Positions 8,286-17,815 are shown, counted from the first letter of the stretch. The stretch: 64,000 nucleotides of DNA from Rhizobium sp. SG_E_25_P2 (GCF_029892285.1 NZ_JARXVM010000007.1:62001-126000); one strand, 5' to 3'. Program-made: numbers and translations. Notes: generated by a model from the sequence alone, not told the origin.

Positions 8286-8305
8286 CGAAGAACGCGTTCA
8301 ATGCC

Positions 8306-9799
8306 TCAATTCACCTTCGGCGGGCCATCCAGCGGCGACAATCCGCCCGGCAATCCAGGCAAACCGCCCGGCGCCGGCAAGCCCGGCAGACCGCCGGGGC
8401 CTGTGTTGGGATCGCCGCCGAGCGTGGGCAGGTCGATCTTGATTTCCACCTTGGAGGCATCGATCTTCGGGCCGTCATCCAGCCAATAGGTCACCGAAGT
8501 CGGCCAGAAGATCACCACCAGCACGAGGATCAACTGCATGCCCACCCAGGGCAGCGCGCCGATATAGATGTCGGATGTCTTCACCGACGGCGGCGCGATG
8601 CCGCGCAGATAGAACAGCGCGAAGCCGAAGGGCGGATGCATGAAGCTCGTCTGCATGTTGACGCAGAGCAGCACCCCGAACCAGATGAGATCGATGCCGA
8701 GCGCGGCGGCGACCGGCGCCAGCATCGGCACGATGATGAAGGCGATCTCGAAGAAATCGAGGAAGAAGGCCAGGATGAACACGAAGATATTGACGAAGAT
8801 CAGGAATCCGAGCGCCCCGCCCGGCAGGCCCGACAGCATATGTTCGATCCAGCGCGATCCGTCCATGCCCTGGAAGACCAGACTGAAGACAGTGGAGCCG
8901 ATGAGGATGAACACCACCATCGAGGTGATGCGCATCGTGGTCGACATGCCCTGCCGGATCAAGGGCCATGTGAGACGCCGGTTGATCGCGGCCAGCACGA
9001 CGGCGCCGACCACGCCGAGAGCGCCGGCTTCCGTGGGCGTCGCAAGCCCCATGAAGATAGTGCCGAGCACTAGGAAGATCAGCACGATCGACGGGATCAT
9101 GCCGAGCAGGATCGTGGCGATCAGCTTGCCGTCCAGCGGGCCGCGCGCTTCCTTGGGGATGGGCGGCATCATCTTCGGGCGGAAGATGGCGATCAGCGCG
9201 ATGTAGAGAATGAAGATGCCGACCTGCAGCATCGAGGGGCCGATCGCGCCCTTGTACATGTCGCCCACCGAGCGGCCGAGCTGGTCGGCCAGCACCACGA
9301 GCACCAAGGACGGCGGAATGAGCTGGGTGATGGTGCCTGAGGCGGCGATGACGCCGGTCGCCAGCTTCATATTGTAGCCATAGCGCTGCATGATCGGCAG
9401 CGAGATCATGCCCATGGTGATGACGGAGGCCGCCACCGTGCCGGTGATGGCGCCGAGGATGGCGCCGACGATGATGACCGCGAAGGCCAGCCCGCCCGGC
9501 ACGCCGCCGAACAGTTTGCCGGTGCCTTCAAGCAGATCCTCCGCCAGCCCGCATCGTTCGAGGATGGCGCCCATGAAGGTGAAGAACGGAATGGCGAGCA
9601 GCAATTCGTTGCTGATAATGCCATAGAAGCGGAAGGGCAGGCTTTCCATGAAAACCGGCTCGAAATGGCCGGTCAGGATTCCGATGGCGCCGAAGAACAG
9701 ACCGACCGCCGCCAGAGAAAAGGCCACCGGAAAGCCATAGAGCATGAACAAGATCATGCCGAGGAACATGGCGGGCGGGATAATGCCGAAATCAAACAT
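8306..9799 (-). CDS. TRAP transporter large permease (DctM family)
   Basis: This is the membrane channel subunit of a TRAP transporter, which couples sodium flow to uptake of organic acids delivered by a periplasmic binding protein. It has 497 residues and about a dozen hydrophobic segments. Typical DctM features include FGIIPPAMFLGMILFML at the start, PFFTFMGAILERCG and GTITQLIPPSLVLVV. The family is usually near 430 residues; the extra length is mostly a C-terminal Pro/Gly/Leu-rich tail with repeated GLPGLP units. It follows DctQ by 18 bases. No binding-protein gene adjoins the pair. Confidence 0.9.
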   Translation of the reverse strand: MFDFGIIPPAMFLGMILFMLYGFPVAFSLAAVGLFFGAIGILTGHFEPVFMESLPFRFYGIISNELLLAIPFFTFMGAILERCGLAEDLLEGTGKLFGGVPGGLAFAVIIVGAILGAITGTVAASVITMGMISLPIMQRYGYNMKLATGVIAASGTITQLIPPSLVLVVLADQLGRSVGDMYKGAIGPSMLQVGIFILYIALIAIFRPKMMPPIPKEARGPLDGKLIATILLGMIPSIVLIFLVLGTIFMGLATPTEAGALGVVGAVVLAAINRRLTWPLIRQGMSTTMRITSMVVFILIGSTVFSLVFQGMDGSRWIEHMLSGLPGGALGFLIFVNIFVFILAFFLDFFEIAFIIVPMLAPVAAALGIDLIWFGVLLCVNMQTSFMHPPFGFALFYLRGIAPPSVKTSDIYIGALPWVGMQLILVLVVIFWPTSVTYWLDDGPKIDASKVEIKIDLPTLGGDPNTGPGGLPGLPAPGGLPGLPGGLSPLDGPPKVN

Positions 9800-9817
9800 T
9801 GCTTTTGCTCTTCCCGT

Positions 9818-10420
9818 TCACTGCAGCGGCTTTTCATAGGAGGTGTCGACCTCCATGGCGCCCTTAAGCGCCGCGATACGCTTGATCAGTTCCGACACGC
9901 CCTGCAGCGCGAGAAGCAGGAAGCCGAGCACCAGCATCAGCTTGACAGGCCAGCGGATCAGCCCCCCGGCATTGCTCGATTGCTCACAGGCCGAGGACCA
10001 CAAGGCTGCCAGAGTGTCATAGGCGCCGGATCCAGTCCGTTCGGTGAAACAACTCGTGATGGAAGAGAAGAAGAACGGCCAGCACAGCACCGAAAAGAGA
10101 ATGGAGACCGGCAGCAGGAACAGCGTAATGCCGATGATATCGATCCACAGCCGGGTTTTGGCCGCCACCGCTCCATAGATGAGATCGACGCGCACATGCT
10201 CGTTCATCTTCAGCGTATAGGATGCGCCGAGCAGCACCATCGCGCCAAACATGTACCACTGGATTTCCAGCCAGCCGTTGGAACTCATCGAGAAGAGATA
10301 ACGGACGATGGCGTTGCCGGCGCAGATCAGGCTGCAGATAAGCACGAGATAGTCGGCGACCTGTCCGAATTTTTTGGAAACGGCGTCGATGCCGTTGCTC
10401 AAGGCGAGCAGAGCTTGCAT
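9818..10420 (-). CDS. TRAP transporter small permease (DctQ family)
   Basis: 200 residues with four hydrophobic segments, at roughly 20-45, 55-75, 95-120 and 160-180. SSNGWLEIQWYMFGAMVLLGASY is the usual DctQ region after the second helix, and MNEHVRVDL matches the conserved loop. DctQ pairs with DctM to form the transporter's membrane part. It is the first gene of a two-gene operon and is divergent from trxB. The P-type solute receptor must be encoded elsewhere, so the substrate cannot be inferred here. Confidence 0.88.
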   Translation of the reverse strand: MQALLALSNGIDAVSKKFGQVADYLVLICSLICAGNAIVRYLFSMSSNGWLEIQWYMFGAMVLLGASYTLKMNEHVRVDLIYGAVAAKTRLWIDIIGITLFLLPVSILFSVLCWPFFFSSITSCFTERTGSGAYDTLAALWSSACEQSSNAGGLIRWPVKLMLVLGFLLLALQGVSELIKRIAALKGAMEVDTSYEKPLQ

Positions 10421-10442
10421 GCGTCCTCCCGATTTTTCAACG

Positions 10443-10464
10443 CGTTCGATCTTTACGTCGAACG
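10443..10464. promoter_or_regulatory. Inverted repeat upstream of the TRAP operon
   Basis: CGTTCGA and TCGAACG form a 7-bp perfect inverted repeat with an 8-base spacer, 23 bases upstream of the dctQ start. Its position suits an operator for a dimeric regulator, but no regulator gene is adjacent on that side. The rest of 10421-10715 holds the trxB promoter and nothing else I can name. Confidence 0.4.
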
Positions 10465-10635
10465 TTGTTTTCCCCGAGAACTTGCATATCGGATGCGGCC
10501 GCGACTGGAAAGACGGAAGGTTTAAGACGAAAGGCTAATGCAACAAATCTTGCACATTTTCCCCAAGCCTCGCCGCACTGCCGCGCTCCAGCGCCTACGC
10601 CCTTAGGGCAAATCGGTGGAAATCGCGGCGCGCAC

Positions 10636-10664
10636 TTGAATATCCATGCGTTCCATTCATAGAT
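10636..10664 (+). promoter_or_regulatory. Candidate trxB promoter
   Basis: TTGAAT, a 17-base spacer and ATAGAT lie about 50 bases upstream of the trxB ATG. A small hairpin (ACCGC-TTAG-GCGGT) follows in the leader at about 10677-10690. Confidence 0.5.
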
Positions 10665-10715
10665 AAGCGCAAAAGACCGCTTAGGCGGTTCGTCTCTCTT
10701 CAAGGAATTGTTGGA

Positions 10716-11690
10716 ATGTCCGCTCGCCACACCAAGGTCTTGATCATCGGCTCTGGACCGGCCGGTTACACCGCCGCCATTTATGCAGCCCGCGCAATGC
10801 TCGAGCCGGTCTTGATCGCCGGCATGGAACAGGGCGGCCAGCTGATGATCACCACCGACGTCGAAAATTATCCTGGTTATGCCGATCCGATCCAGGGTCC
10901 CTGGCTGATGGAGCAGATGCTGGGTCAGGCCAAACATGTCGGCGCCGAAATCATCAACGATCTCGTCACTTCGGTCGATCTCTCCAACCGTCCCTTCCAT
11001 GTGACCACCGATTCCGGCCAGGCCTGGATCGCCGACACCATCGTCATCGCCACCGGCGCCAAGGCCAAATGGCTCGGCATCGACTCCGAGAAGAAATATC
11101 AGGGCTTCGGCGTCTCCGCCTGCGCCACCTGCGACGGCTTCTTCTACCGCAACAAGGATGTGATCGTGGTCGGCGGCGGCAATTCCGCCGTCGAAGAAGC
11201 GCTCTATCTGTCCAATATCGCCAAATCGGTAACGGTCGTTCACCGCCGCGACAGCTTCCGCTCGGAAAAGATCCTGCAGGAACGGCTGTTCCAGCGCGAA
11301 AATGTCTCGGTGATGTGGAACAGCGAAATCGCCGAAATCACCGGCGAGCAGCTGCATCCGCCGATGCCGGCCTCGGTCACCGGCGTCAAGATCAGAAACG
11401 CCAAGACGGGTGAGATCGATGAGCGGCCGATCGACGGCCTGTTCGTCGCCATCGGCCACGCGCCGGCCACCGAACTGTTCACCGGCCAGCTGCGGATGAA
11501 ACCGAACGGCTATCTGTGGACGGCTCCGGATTCGACCGCGACGAATGTCGAAGGCGTGTTTGCCGCTGGCGACGTGACCGACGACACGTTCCGCCAGGCG
11601 ATCACCGCCGCCGGCATGGGCTGCATGGCGGCGCTCGAGGCCGAGCGCTACCTGGCCGGCCATCTGCATGTGGCGCAGGCGGCCGAATAA
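10716..11690 (+). CDS. trxB: Thioredoxin reductase (NADPH)
   Basis: FAD flavoenzyme that reduces thioredoxin with NADPH in the cytoplasm. The 324 residues fit the family. The FAD Rossmann motif is IIGSGPAGYTA (G12-G17), the redox-active pair is C136-A-T-C139, and the NADPH motif is VVGGGNSAVEEA from residue 151. The C-terminal FAD motif ends GVFAAGDVTD. The vtlR/lsrB regulator follows 35 bases later on the same strand, the usual rhizobial order, so thioredoxin status and the regulator may be transcribed together. Confidence 0.97.
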   Translation: MSARHTKVLIIGSGPAGYTAAIYAARAMLEPVLIAGMEQGGQLMITTDVENYPGYADPIQGPWLMEQMLGQAKHVGAEIINDLVTSVDLSNRPFHVTTDSGQAWIADTIVIATGAKAKWLGIDSEKKYQGFGVSACATCDGFFYRNKDVIVVGGGNSAVEEALYLSNIAKSVTVVHRRDSFRSEKILQERLFQRENVSVMWNSEIAEITGEQLHPPMPASVTGVKIRNAKTGEIDERPIDGLFVAIGHAPATELFTGQLRMKPNGYLWTAPDSTATNVEGVFAAGDVTDDTFRQAITAAGMGCMAALEAERYLAGHLHVAQAAE

Positions 11691-11725
11691 CGATACGGCC
11701 GCATCAGGCCGACTTGGGGGAATGA

Positions 11726-12622
11726 ATGTCGCTCGACTGGGACAAGCTGAGAATTTTTCACGCGGCTGCGGAAGCCGGGTCGTTTACCCATGCCGCCGAC
11801 AAGCTGCATTTGTCCCAGTCCGCGATCAGCCGCCAGGTCAGCGCGCTGGAGGCGGAGGTCAACACCAAGCTCTTCCATCGTCACGCCCGCGGCCTGATCC
11901 TCACCGAACAGGGCGAATTGCTCTACCGGACCGCCCATGACGTGCTGATGAAGCTTGAAATGGTCAAGGTGCAGTTGACCGAGACCACCGAAAAGCCCAC
12001 CGGCCGGCTGCGCATCACCACCACAGTGGGTCTCGGCCAGGGCTGGCTGACCGACAAGGTGCAGGAATTCCTGAGCCTCTATCCCGACATGCAGGTGCAA
12101 CTCCTCCTCGACAACGAGGAGCTGGATGTCAACATGCGCCATGCCGACTGCGCCATCCGCCTGCGCGAACCGCAGCAATCGGATCTCATCCAGCGCAAGC
12201 TGTTCACCGTCCATATGCATGTCTATGCCGCGCCGTCCTATATCAGCCGCTACGGCCAGCCGCAGTCCATCGAAGAACTCGACCATCACCGCATCATCAC
12301 CTTCGGCGAACCCGCGCCCAATTATCTGCTCGACGTCAATTGGCTGGAAATCGCCGGACGCCCGGAAGGCAGCCCGCGCTCGCCGGTGTTGCAGATCAAC
12401 AGCCTGACCTCGATCAAGCGCGCGGCGCTGCTCGGCATCGGCATCGCCATGCTGCCGGACTACATCGTCGGTCGCGACCCCGGCCTCGTGCAGTTGGTGA
12501 CCGACGCCGACATCCCCTCCTTCGACACCTATTTCTGCTATCCCAGCGAAATGAAAAACGCCGCCAAGCTCAAGGTTTTCCGCGACTTCATCGTCGCCAA
12601 GGCGCGCAACTGGAATTTCTGA
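11726..12622 (+). CDS. vtlR: LysR-type regulator VtlR/LsrB
   Basis: 298 residues. The N-terminal winged helix-turn-helix reads LRIFHAAAEAGSFTHAADKL then LSQSAISRQVSALE, and an effector-binding domain follows from about residue 90. Orthologues (VtlR in Brucella and Agrobacterium, LsrB in Sinorhizobium) control AbcR small RNAs, LPS and oxidative-stress genes; LsrB is reported to sense redox state through Cys. Cys are present here at 142 and 271. The gene follows trxB and is followed by an AbcR-like RNA whose promoter carries a LysR box, which strongly supports the orthology. Confidence 0.93.
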   Translation: MSLDWDKLRIFHAAAEAGSFTHAADKLHLSQSAISRQVSALEAEVNTKLFHRHARGLILTEQGELLYRTAHDVLMKLEMVKVQLTETTEKPTGRLRITTTVGLGQGWLTDKVQEFLSLYPDMQVQLLLDNEELDVNMRHADCAIRLREPQQSDLIQRKLFTVHMHVYAAPSYISRYGQPQSIEELDHHRIITFGEPAPNYLLDVNWLEIAGRPEGSPRSPVLQINSLTSIKRAALLGIGIAMLPDYIVGRDPGLVQLVTDADIPSFDTYFCYPSEMKNAAKLKVFRDFIVAKARNWNF

Positions 12623-12645
12623 TTCTTCCTGATGCGGTCGAAAAT

Positions 12646-12673
12646 GGCGCCGTCAGACTGAAAAGACGGCGCC
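12646..12673 (+). terminator. Strong hairpin after vtlR
   Basis: A 9-bp perfect stem (GGCGCCGTC / GACGGCGCC, 10-base loop) lies 24 bases after the vtlR stop. The downstream side is A-rich rather than T-rich on the plus strand, so it is a weak intrinsic terminator or a 3'-end stabiliser. Confidence 0.5.
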
Positions 12674-12781
12674 AAAACAAAATAATCAGCATGAATAGGT
12701 TTACCGTCGCGGTGGCGCGCTTTTGTGCCAACGCTTAAAAAACACGTTGTTTCAAGCAATTAGAAACGGATCACTAACCAT

Positions 12782-12798
12782 CATGCAACTTTTGCATG
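12782..12798 (+). promoter_or_regulatory. LysR-type T-N11-A box, probable VtlR site
   Basis: CATGCAA-CTT-TTGCATG is a perfect 7-bp palindrome containing T84-N11-A96, the LysR-family signature. Its centre is about 64 bases before the predicted start of the AbcR-like RNA, the standard place for an activating LysR recognition site. The vtlR gene ends 160 bases upstream. Confidence 0.75.
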
Positions 12799-12818
12799 GC
12801 TGTCATGCGCGTCGGGTC

Positions 12819-12847
12819 CTTGCGCAATGCACAATAAAACATCATAT
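12819..12847 (+). promoter_or_regulatory. Promoter of the AbcR-like sRNA
   Basis: CTTGCG at 12819-12824 and TCATAT at 12842-12847 are separated by 17 bases, a good alphaproteobacterial sigma-70 layout. The predicted start is near 12854. Confidence 0.7.
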
Positions 12848-12853
12848 CGCACA

Positions 12854-12972
12854 CAGCTGATGCACATGGCGGTTTTCCTCCCAGTGCCGCCGTATCAGCT
12901 GTTCCCCTCTGGAGGTTTAAATTACCTTCACAACTATAAAGGGCCCGAGATTTCTCGTGGCCCTCTTTTTTT
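12854..12972 (+). ncRNA. abcR: AbcR/alpha-r15-family small RNA
   Basis: A roughly 119-nt transcript is predicted from the promoter at 12819-12847 to a Rho-independent terminator. The first hairpin (GGCGG 12868-12872 / CCGCC 12887-12891) exposes CCTCCC in its loop, and a second unpaired-looking block has CCCCTCTGGAGG. Both can pair with Shine-Dalgarno sequences. The terminator has GGGCC-CGAG-ATTT-CTCG-T-GGCCC and a T-run at 12966-12972. AbcR RNAs of Rhizobiales are Hfq-bound repressors of ABC-transporter mRNAs that use such anti-ribosome-site loops and often lie beside lsrB/vtlR. Only one copy is visible, although several relatives carry two. Confidence 0.85.
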
Positions 12973-12990
12973 GCCTATTGTTCAGCCAAA

Positions 12991-13019
12991 CAAAAAACGG
13001 CCCCCGAATGGGAGCCGTT
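12991..13019 (-). terminator. Terminator of the EF-hand protein gene
   Basis: AACGGC and GCCGTT, with inner CCC/GGG pairing, form a stem followed by TTTTTTG on the minus strand, 24 bases after the stop. Confidence 0.85.
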
Positions 13020-13042
13020 GATGACGTCGCGCTTGGATCCTA

Positions 13043-13915
13043 TCAGACGCCCGTGCTGTCCGTTTCGGTCGTGGCTGTGCTGAGCGTGTCGAGAATGGAC
13101 TGAACGTCCGAAACAGCTGAAGAGGTGGAAGACGACGCATCGTCGTCCTCGTCGTCGTCGCCGCCGATCGAGATGCGTGTGTTGGCGATGAAGCTCTGCC
13201 GCGCGCTTTCGAACTCATCCAGCGATACGCCGCCGCTCGAATCCTCGTCCAGCGAATCGAACAGCGAGGCGGAATCCTCCGCGCTGACGTCGTCAGGCTT
13301 GGCGGCGGCAAGCTCTTCGGCGCTGACCACGCCATCCTGGTCAGTGTCGAGTGAGTCGAAGACGGTGGAGGCGTCATCTTCCGAAGTCGCGCCGCCAGAT
13401 GGCGGTGGGCCCATCGGCGCAGAACTTTCCATGCTTGAGCTGAACTGTTCTTCCGTGATCGAACCGGTCCCTTCCGTGTCGATCGACTGATAGAGCGCCA
13501 GGGCGTCCTCCTCACTCACGTCCTCGGGACGGGCCGAGACGAATTCGGCTTGCGTCACGCTGCCATCGGAATCTGCATCCATCTCGGCATAGGCGTCGGA
13601 GGCGGAGAAGCCGAAGGATGAGCCGGACTGCATCTGCATCATCACCGCGACCGCGTCACCCGACATCTGGGCGAAGGGATCCGACGACGACATGCTGCTC
13701 GACATCTCGGTTTCGGAAACGGAGCCGTCGCCATCTGCATCGAGCGACGAAAACAACTGGCTCGACTGTTTGGCGGTGACATCCGACGGCTTGGCCGCCG
13801 TAAACTCGTTGGAAGACACTTTGCCGTCGCCATCGGAGTCGAGTTTGCTGAGATTCGACTTCATCGAGGTTTGGTAATAGCTGGAACCGCTGGTCGCGGA
13901 TGAAACACTGGTCAT
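13043..13915 (-). CDS. Six-EF-hand calcium-binding protein
   Basis: 290 residues, very rich in Ser, Asp and Ala. Six 12-residue EF loops are visible at about 26-37 (DSDGDGKVSSNE), 59-70, 113-124, 146-157, 190-201 and 223-234, arranged as three pairs. Loops 1, 2, 3 and 5 have good calcium ligands; loops 4 (DTEGTGSITEEQ) and 6 (DEDSSGGVSLDE) are weaker. The C-terminus holds GGDDDEDDD and an amphipathic end. There is no signal peptide, so the protein is cytoplasmic or leaves by a non-classical route. It is monocistronic with its own terminator. Role unknown: calcium buffer or sensor. Confidence 0.85.
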   Translation of the reverse strand: MTSVSSATSGSSYYQTSMKSNLSKLDSDGDGKVSSNEFTAAKPSDVTAKQSSQLFSSLDADGDGSVSETEMSSSMSSSDPFAQMSGDAVAVMMQMQSGSSFGFSASDAYAEMDADSDGSVTQAEFVSARPEDVSEEDALALYQSIDTEGTGSITEEQFSSSMESSAPMGPPPSGGATSEDDASTVFDSLDTDQDGVVSAEELAAAKPDDVSAEDSASLFDSLDEDSSGGVSLDEFESARQSFIANTRISIGGDDDEDDDASSSTSSAVSDVQSILDTLSTATTETDSTGV

Positions 13916-14220
13916 GAAAACCCTCCTATGGGTCGCCCGTTGCGTCTGAGGCGTCGACGGTCGCGGCGCGGCAATGCAAAGGAGAGGAACATGGTCGACG
14001 GTTGAAGCCGGCCCGTCCCACGCCTGTCGCTGGCGCTGCGCGTCACTCGCGCTCGTGATCGATGTTCCGGAACTGACTACAAGGAACCATTCTGGGCTAA
14101 CGCGATTTGCGGAATATCGTCAAAGCCCTGGAAAATGGAGACTTTCGGTAAAGCGGGGCCGGCGGCCAAAATCGACATTCACACCCGCCACACGCAATGC
14201 GCGGGTTTTCAAATGGCATG
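13916..14220. other. Intergenic region, no gene seen
   Basis: About 305 bases between the EF-hand gene start and the aminotransferase terminator. No ORF with a ribosome site, no strong promoter and no repeat was recognised. It must contain the EF-hand gene's promoter. Confidence 0.5.
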
Positions 14221-14250
14221 AAAAAAGGCGCGCCGAGATCGACGCGCCCT
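14221..14250 (-). terminator. Terminator of the aspartate aminotransferase gene
   Basis: GGCGCG and CGCGCC, with inner CGA/TCG pairing, form a hairpin followed by TTTTTT on the minus strand, 19 bases after the stop. Confidence 0.88.
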
Positions 14251-14268
14251 TTGCTATGGCTGTAACGG

Positions 14269-15510
<1,242 letters not shown>

Positions 15511-15652
15511 TTATAGGCCCGGCTCCGATTGGGATCAAGCCAAGCCATGGCGCCGAAATCCGGTTATTCTGGCAGCCTGCGCTCCACTTAAGGCTAAAGT
15601 AACGCTCGTCTGCTACATCTGCGGGGAATGTCATCAACTCTGCCGGGACCCC

Positions 15653-16597
15653 ATGACAGCAAGCAGCATATTCTCCAAACTCAGCCGCCAGGGCGATGGG
15701 TCGTGGACTGCCGCTTACGGCGCCTTCGTGCTGCAATCGGCCCTACAGCCGATCTTCAGCCAGGACGCGGAAGGCCATGTCGAAGTCGAAGCGTTTGAGG
15801 GCCTGATCCGCCCCAACAGGGCCGGCGACCCCGTACGCCCGGCGGAATTCTTCCCGGCTGTGGCGCGCGAAGACAAGGTGATGATCGACAGTCTTTGCCG
15901 CACGCTGCATATTTTCAACACCGGCGCCCTGGGCCGCAAACGCGCCAAACTGTTCGTCAACTTCCATCCCGGCCTGTTCGTGACCGCCGCCGACATCCGG
16001 CGCGAAGTGGAACTGATGCGGCTGGCCGCCAATGAATCCGGCATGACCCCTGCCCGCATCGTCTGCGAAATCACCCAGAAGGAAAACGACAGCGCCGACA
16101 TGCTGGCGCATTTCGTCGATGAATTGCGGGCGCGCGGCTTTCAGATCGCCATTGATGAATATGGCGCCGATGAGCGCGATGCGGCCCGAATGAAGCTGCT
16201 CAAGCCCGATTTCGTCAAATTCGAAGCGTCCTGGGTCAAGGAATTCCTGGAAAACTCCGCCGGCTATGCGCTTCTGGGCGTGATGGTGCGCCAGATCAAG
16301 GAACAGGGAGCCGTACCGATCTTCGAAGGCTTGGAAGACCTCCGCCAGGCCGATCTCTGCCAGAATCTCGAAGTTCCCCTTCTGCAGGGTTACGCCTTCG
16401 CCCGACCCGAAATCGCGCCGACCAGCTTCAACGAGGAATTTCCCGAATCCACGGACGGTCCCGGCTTCGATACCCGACCTTCCCACGAACTTGAGCGTTA
16501 CAATCCCGATTTGCATATGCCGAAATCGATCTATTCGGCGTCGCCGCAGTTGGGCGGGCTACGCCGCGCCGCGACATTCGGCAAACGCACCCGCTGA
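15653..16597 (+). CDS. EAL-domain protein with divergent active-site motifs
   Basis: 314 residues, cytoplasmic, with a single EAL domain and no GGDEF. The EAL motif is EGL (E49-L51). N103 (FVNFHP), E139 (CEITQ), D168, K189 (DFVKFEAS) and E225 (IFEGLED) keep most residues used for metal binding and c-di-GMP hydrolysis. The second Asp of the usual DDFG is Glu (IDEYG, E169). The ending LLQGYAFARP is normal. The substitutions leave activity uncertain: it could be a phosphodiesterase or a c-di-GMP-binding effector. About 65 C-terminal residues after the domain are low-complexity and unassigned. Confidence 0.85.
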   Translation: MTASSIFSKLSRQGDGSWTAAYGAFVLQSALQPIFSQDAEGHVEVEAFEGLIRPNRAGDPVRPAEFFPAVAREDKVMIDSLCRTLHIFNTGALGRKRAKLFVNFHPGLFVTAADIRREVELMRLAANESGMTPARIVCEITQKENDSADMLAHFVDELRARGFQIAIDEYGADERDAARMKLLKPDFVKFEASWVKEFLENSAGYALLGVMVRQIKEQGAVPIFEGLEDLRQADLCQNLEVPLLQGYAFARPEIAPTSFNEEFPESTDGPGFDTRPSHELERYNPDLHMPKSIYSASPQLGGLRRAATFGKRTR

Positions 16598-16620
16598 CGA
16601 GACCTGACGGCGTCCCATCA

Positions 16621-16639
16621 CCGGAACTGATGGTTCCGG
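16621..16639 (+). terminator. Hairpin after the EAL gene
   Basis: CCGGAAC-TGATG-GTTCCGG is a 7-bp perfect stem 24 bases after the stop. It lacks a T-run, so it is a weak terminator candidate. Confidence 0.4.
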
Positions 16640-16721
16640 CCCTGAAATTGCACAAATGTAAAATTGCCCTCGGCCGCCCGACCGCGTATCAGCGGAGACC
16701 CGTCGTCCCTCCGAGAGCGCC

Positions 16722-17609
16722 ATGTCCCGTCTGCACGCCAATTTGATCCTCGTTCTGACTGCCGCCATTTGGGGCGCAGGTTTCGTCGCGCAGGACAGCG
16801 CCATGGCCCATCTCGGGGCGCTGTGGTTCGTCGGGCTGCGCTTCCTGCTCGCCTTCTTCGTCGCGTTGCCGCTGGCGATGCGCGAACATCAGCGGGTCGC
16901 CGCCCCGTTATCCGGACGGGAACTCGGCATTTTCGCCCTGATCGGCCTGGCCCTGTTCGGCGGCGCCAGCACCCAGCAACTGGGGCTTTTGACGACATCG
17001 GTGACCAATTCAAGTTTCCTCACCGGGCTCTATGTCATCATCGTGCCGGTGCTGAGCGTAATCGTGCTGCGCAAGCTGCCGCATTGGATCGTCTGGCCCG
17101 CAGCGCTGCTCGCCACCACCGGCATCTACTATCTCAGCGGCGGCGATCTGGCCCAACTGACCATCGGCGATCTCCTGACAATCCTTTGCGCCCTGTTCTG
17201 GGCCGGGCAGGTGCTGCTGGTCGGAATGTTCGCGCCAGGCAGCGACCGTCCGATGGCGCTGTCCGCCGTGCAGTTCCTCGTCTGCGCCCTTGGCGGCTTG
17301 ACGCTCGCGCTCTTTCTCGAGCCGATCGCTGCCGGCGATATCGTCGACGCGCTGCCCGAACTTCTCTATGCCGGGCTGTTTTCCTCCGGCATCGCCTTCA
17401 TCTTGCAGGTGATCGGCCAGCGCTGGACCAGCGCGCCGCAAGCGGCGATCTTCCTGTCGAGCGAATCCCTGTTCGGAGCTTTGTTCGGGGCCCTGCTGCT
17501 CGGCGAACGCATGGGATGGATCGGCTATATCGGCTGCGCCCTCATTTTTATCGCCATGTTGCTGGTCGAACTCGTACCGGAAATTTCAAAAAAACGACGT
17601 GCGCAGTAA
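16722..17609 (+). CDS. EamA-family (DMT superfamily) transporter
   Basis: 295 residues made of ten hydrophobic helices in two homologous EamA halves. The first half begins NLILVLTAAIWGAGFVAQD and the second begins near LLTILCALFWAGQVLLVGMF; the repeated Trp-Gly/Ala motifs at the start of each half are typical. Members export amino acids, purines or other metabolites across the inner membrane. There is no signal to the substrate in the neighbourhood. The ATG at 16722 gives the expected N-terminus. Confidence 0.88.
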   Translation: MSRLHANLILVLTAAIWGAGFVAQDSAMAHLGALWFVGLRFLLAFFVALPLAMREHQRVAAPLSGRELGIFALIGLALFGGASTQQLGLLTTSVTNSSFLTGLYVIIVPVLSVIVLRKLPHWIVWPAALLATTGIYYLSGGDLAQLTIGDLLTILCALFWAGQVLLVGMFAPGSDRPMALSAVQFLVCALGGLTLALFLEPIAAGDIVDALPELLYAGLFSSGIAFILQVIGQRWTSAPQAAIFLSSESLFGALFGALLLGERMGWIGYIGCALIFIAMLLVELVPEISKKRRAQ

Positions 17610-17611
17610 CC

Positions 17612-17635
17612 CTCTGAAATAAACTTTAGAGTTTT
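17612..17635 (+). terminator. Weak terminator after the EamA gene
   Basis: CTCT-G-AAA / TTT-AGAG forms a short AT-rich stem followed by TTTT, directly after the stop. Confidence 0.4.
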
Positions 17636-17786
17636 GCTTGGCTGGAGAGCATGGTGTTTCTTTACCAGACCCCGCACATCACGTTTCGTGCCAATTTTGC
17701 ATTAAACGTGAAAGTTTTGCTTGCCAAAATCGGGGATTGCCCCCAATCTCAGCGCGTTCGGGCAATTTACGAACAATGGGAAAACC

Positions 17787-17815
17787 TTGAGAATAGCGCG
17801 CCGGAGGTGCAATAA
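17787..17815 (+). promoter_or_regulatory. Candidate cspA promoter
   Basis: TTGAGA, a 17-base spacer and CAATAA. A start near 17822 gives a 144-nt leader, close to the long leaders of known cold-shock genes. Upstream, CACGTTT (17680) and AAACGTG (17704) form an inverted repeat of unknown meaning. Confidence 0.5.

Noticed and set aside
10443-10464. CRISPR or transposon end
   Set aside because: It is a single inverted repeat with no copies elsewhere in the window by eye and no duplication flanking it.
12646-12800. A second AbcR copy between vtlR and the sRNA
   Set aside because: The stretch lacks an anti-ribosome-site loop and a T-run terminator; only a vtlR 3' hairpin and the LysR box are seen.
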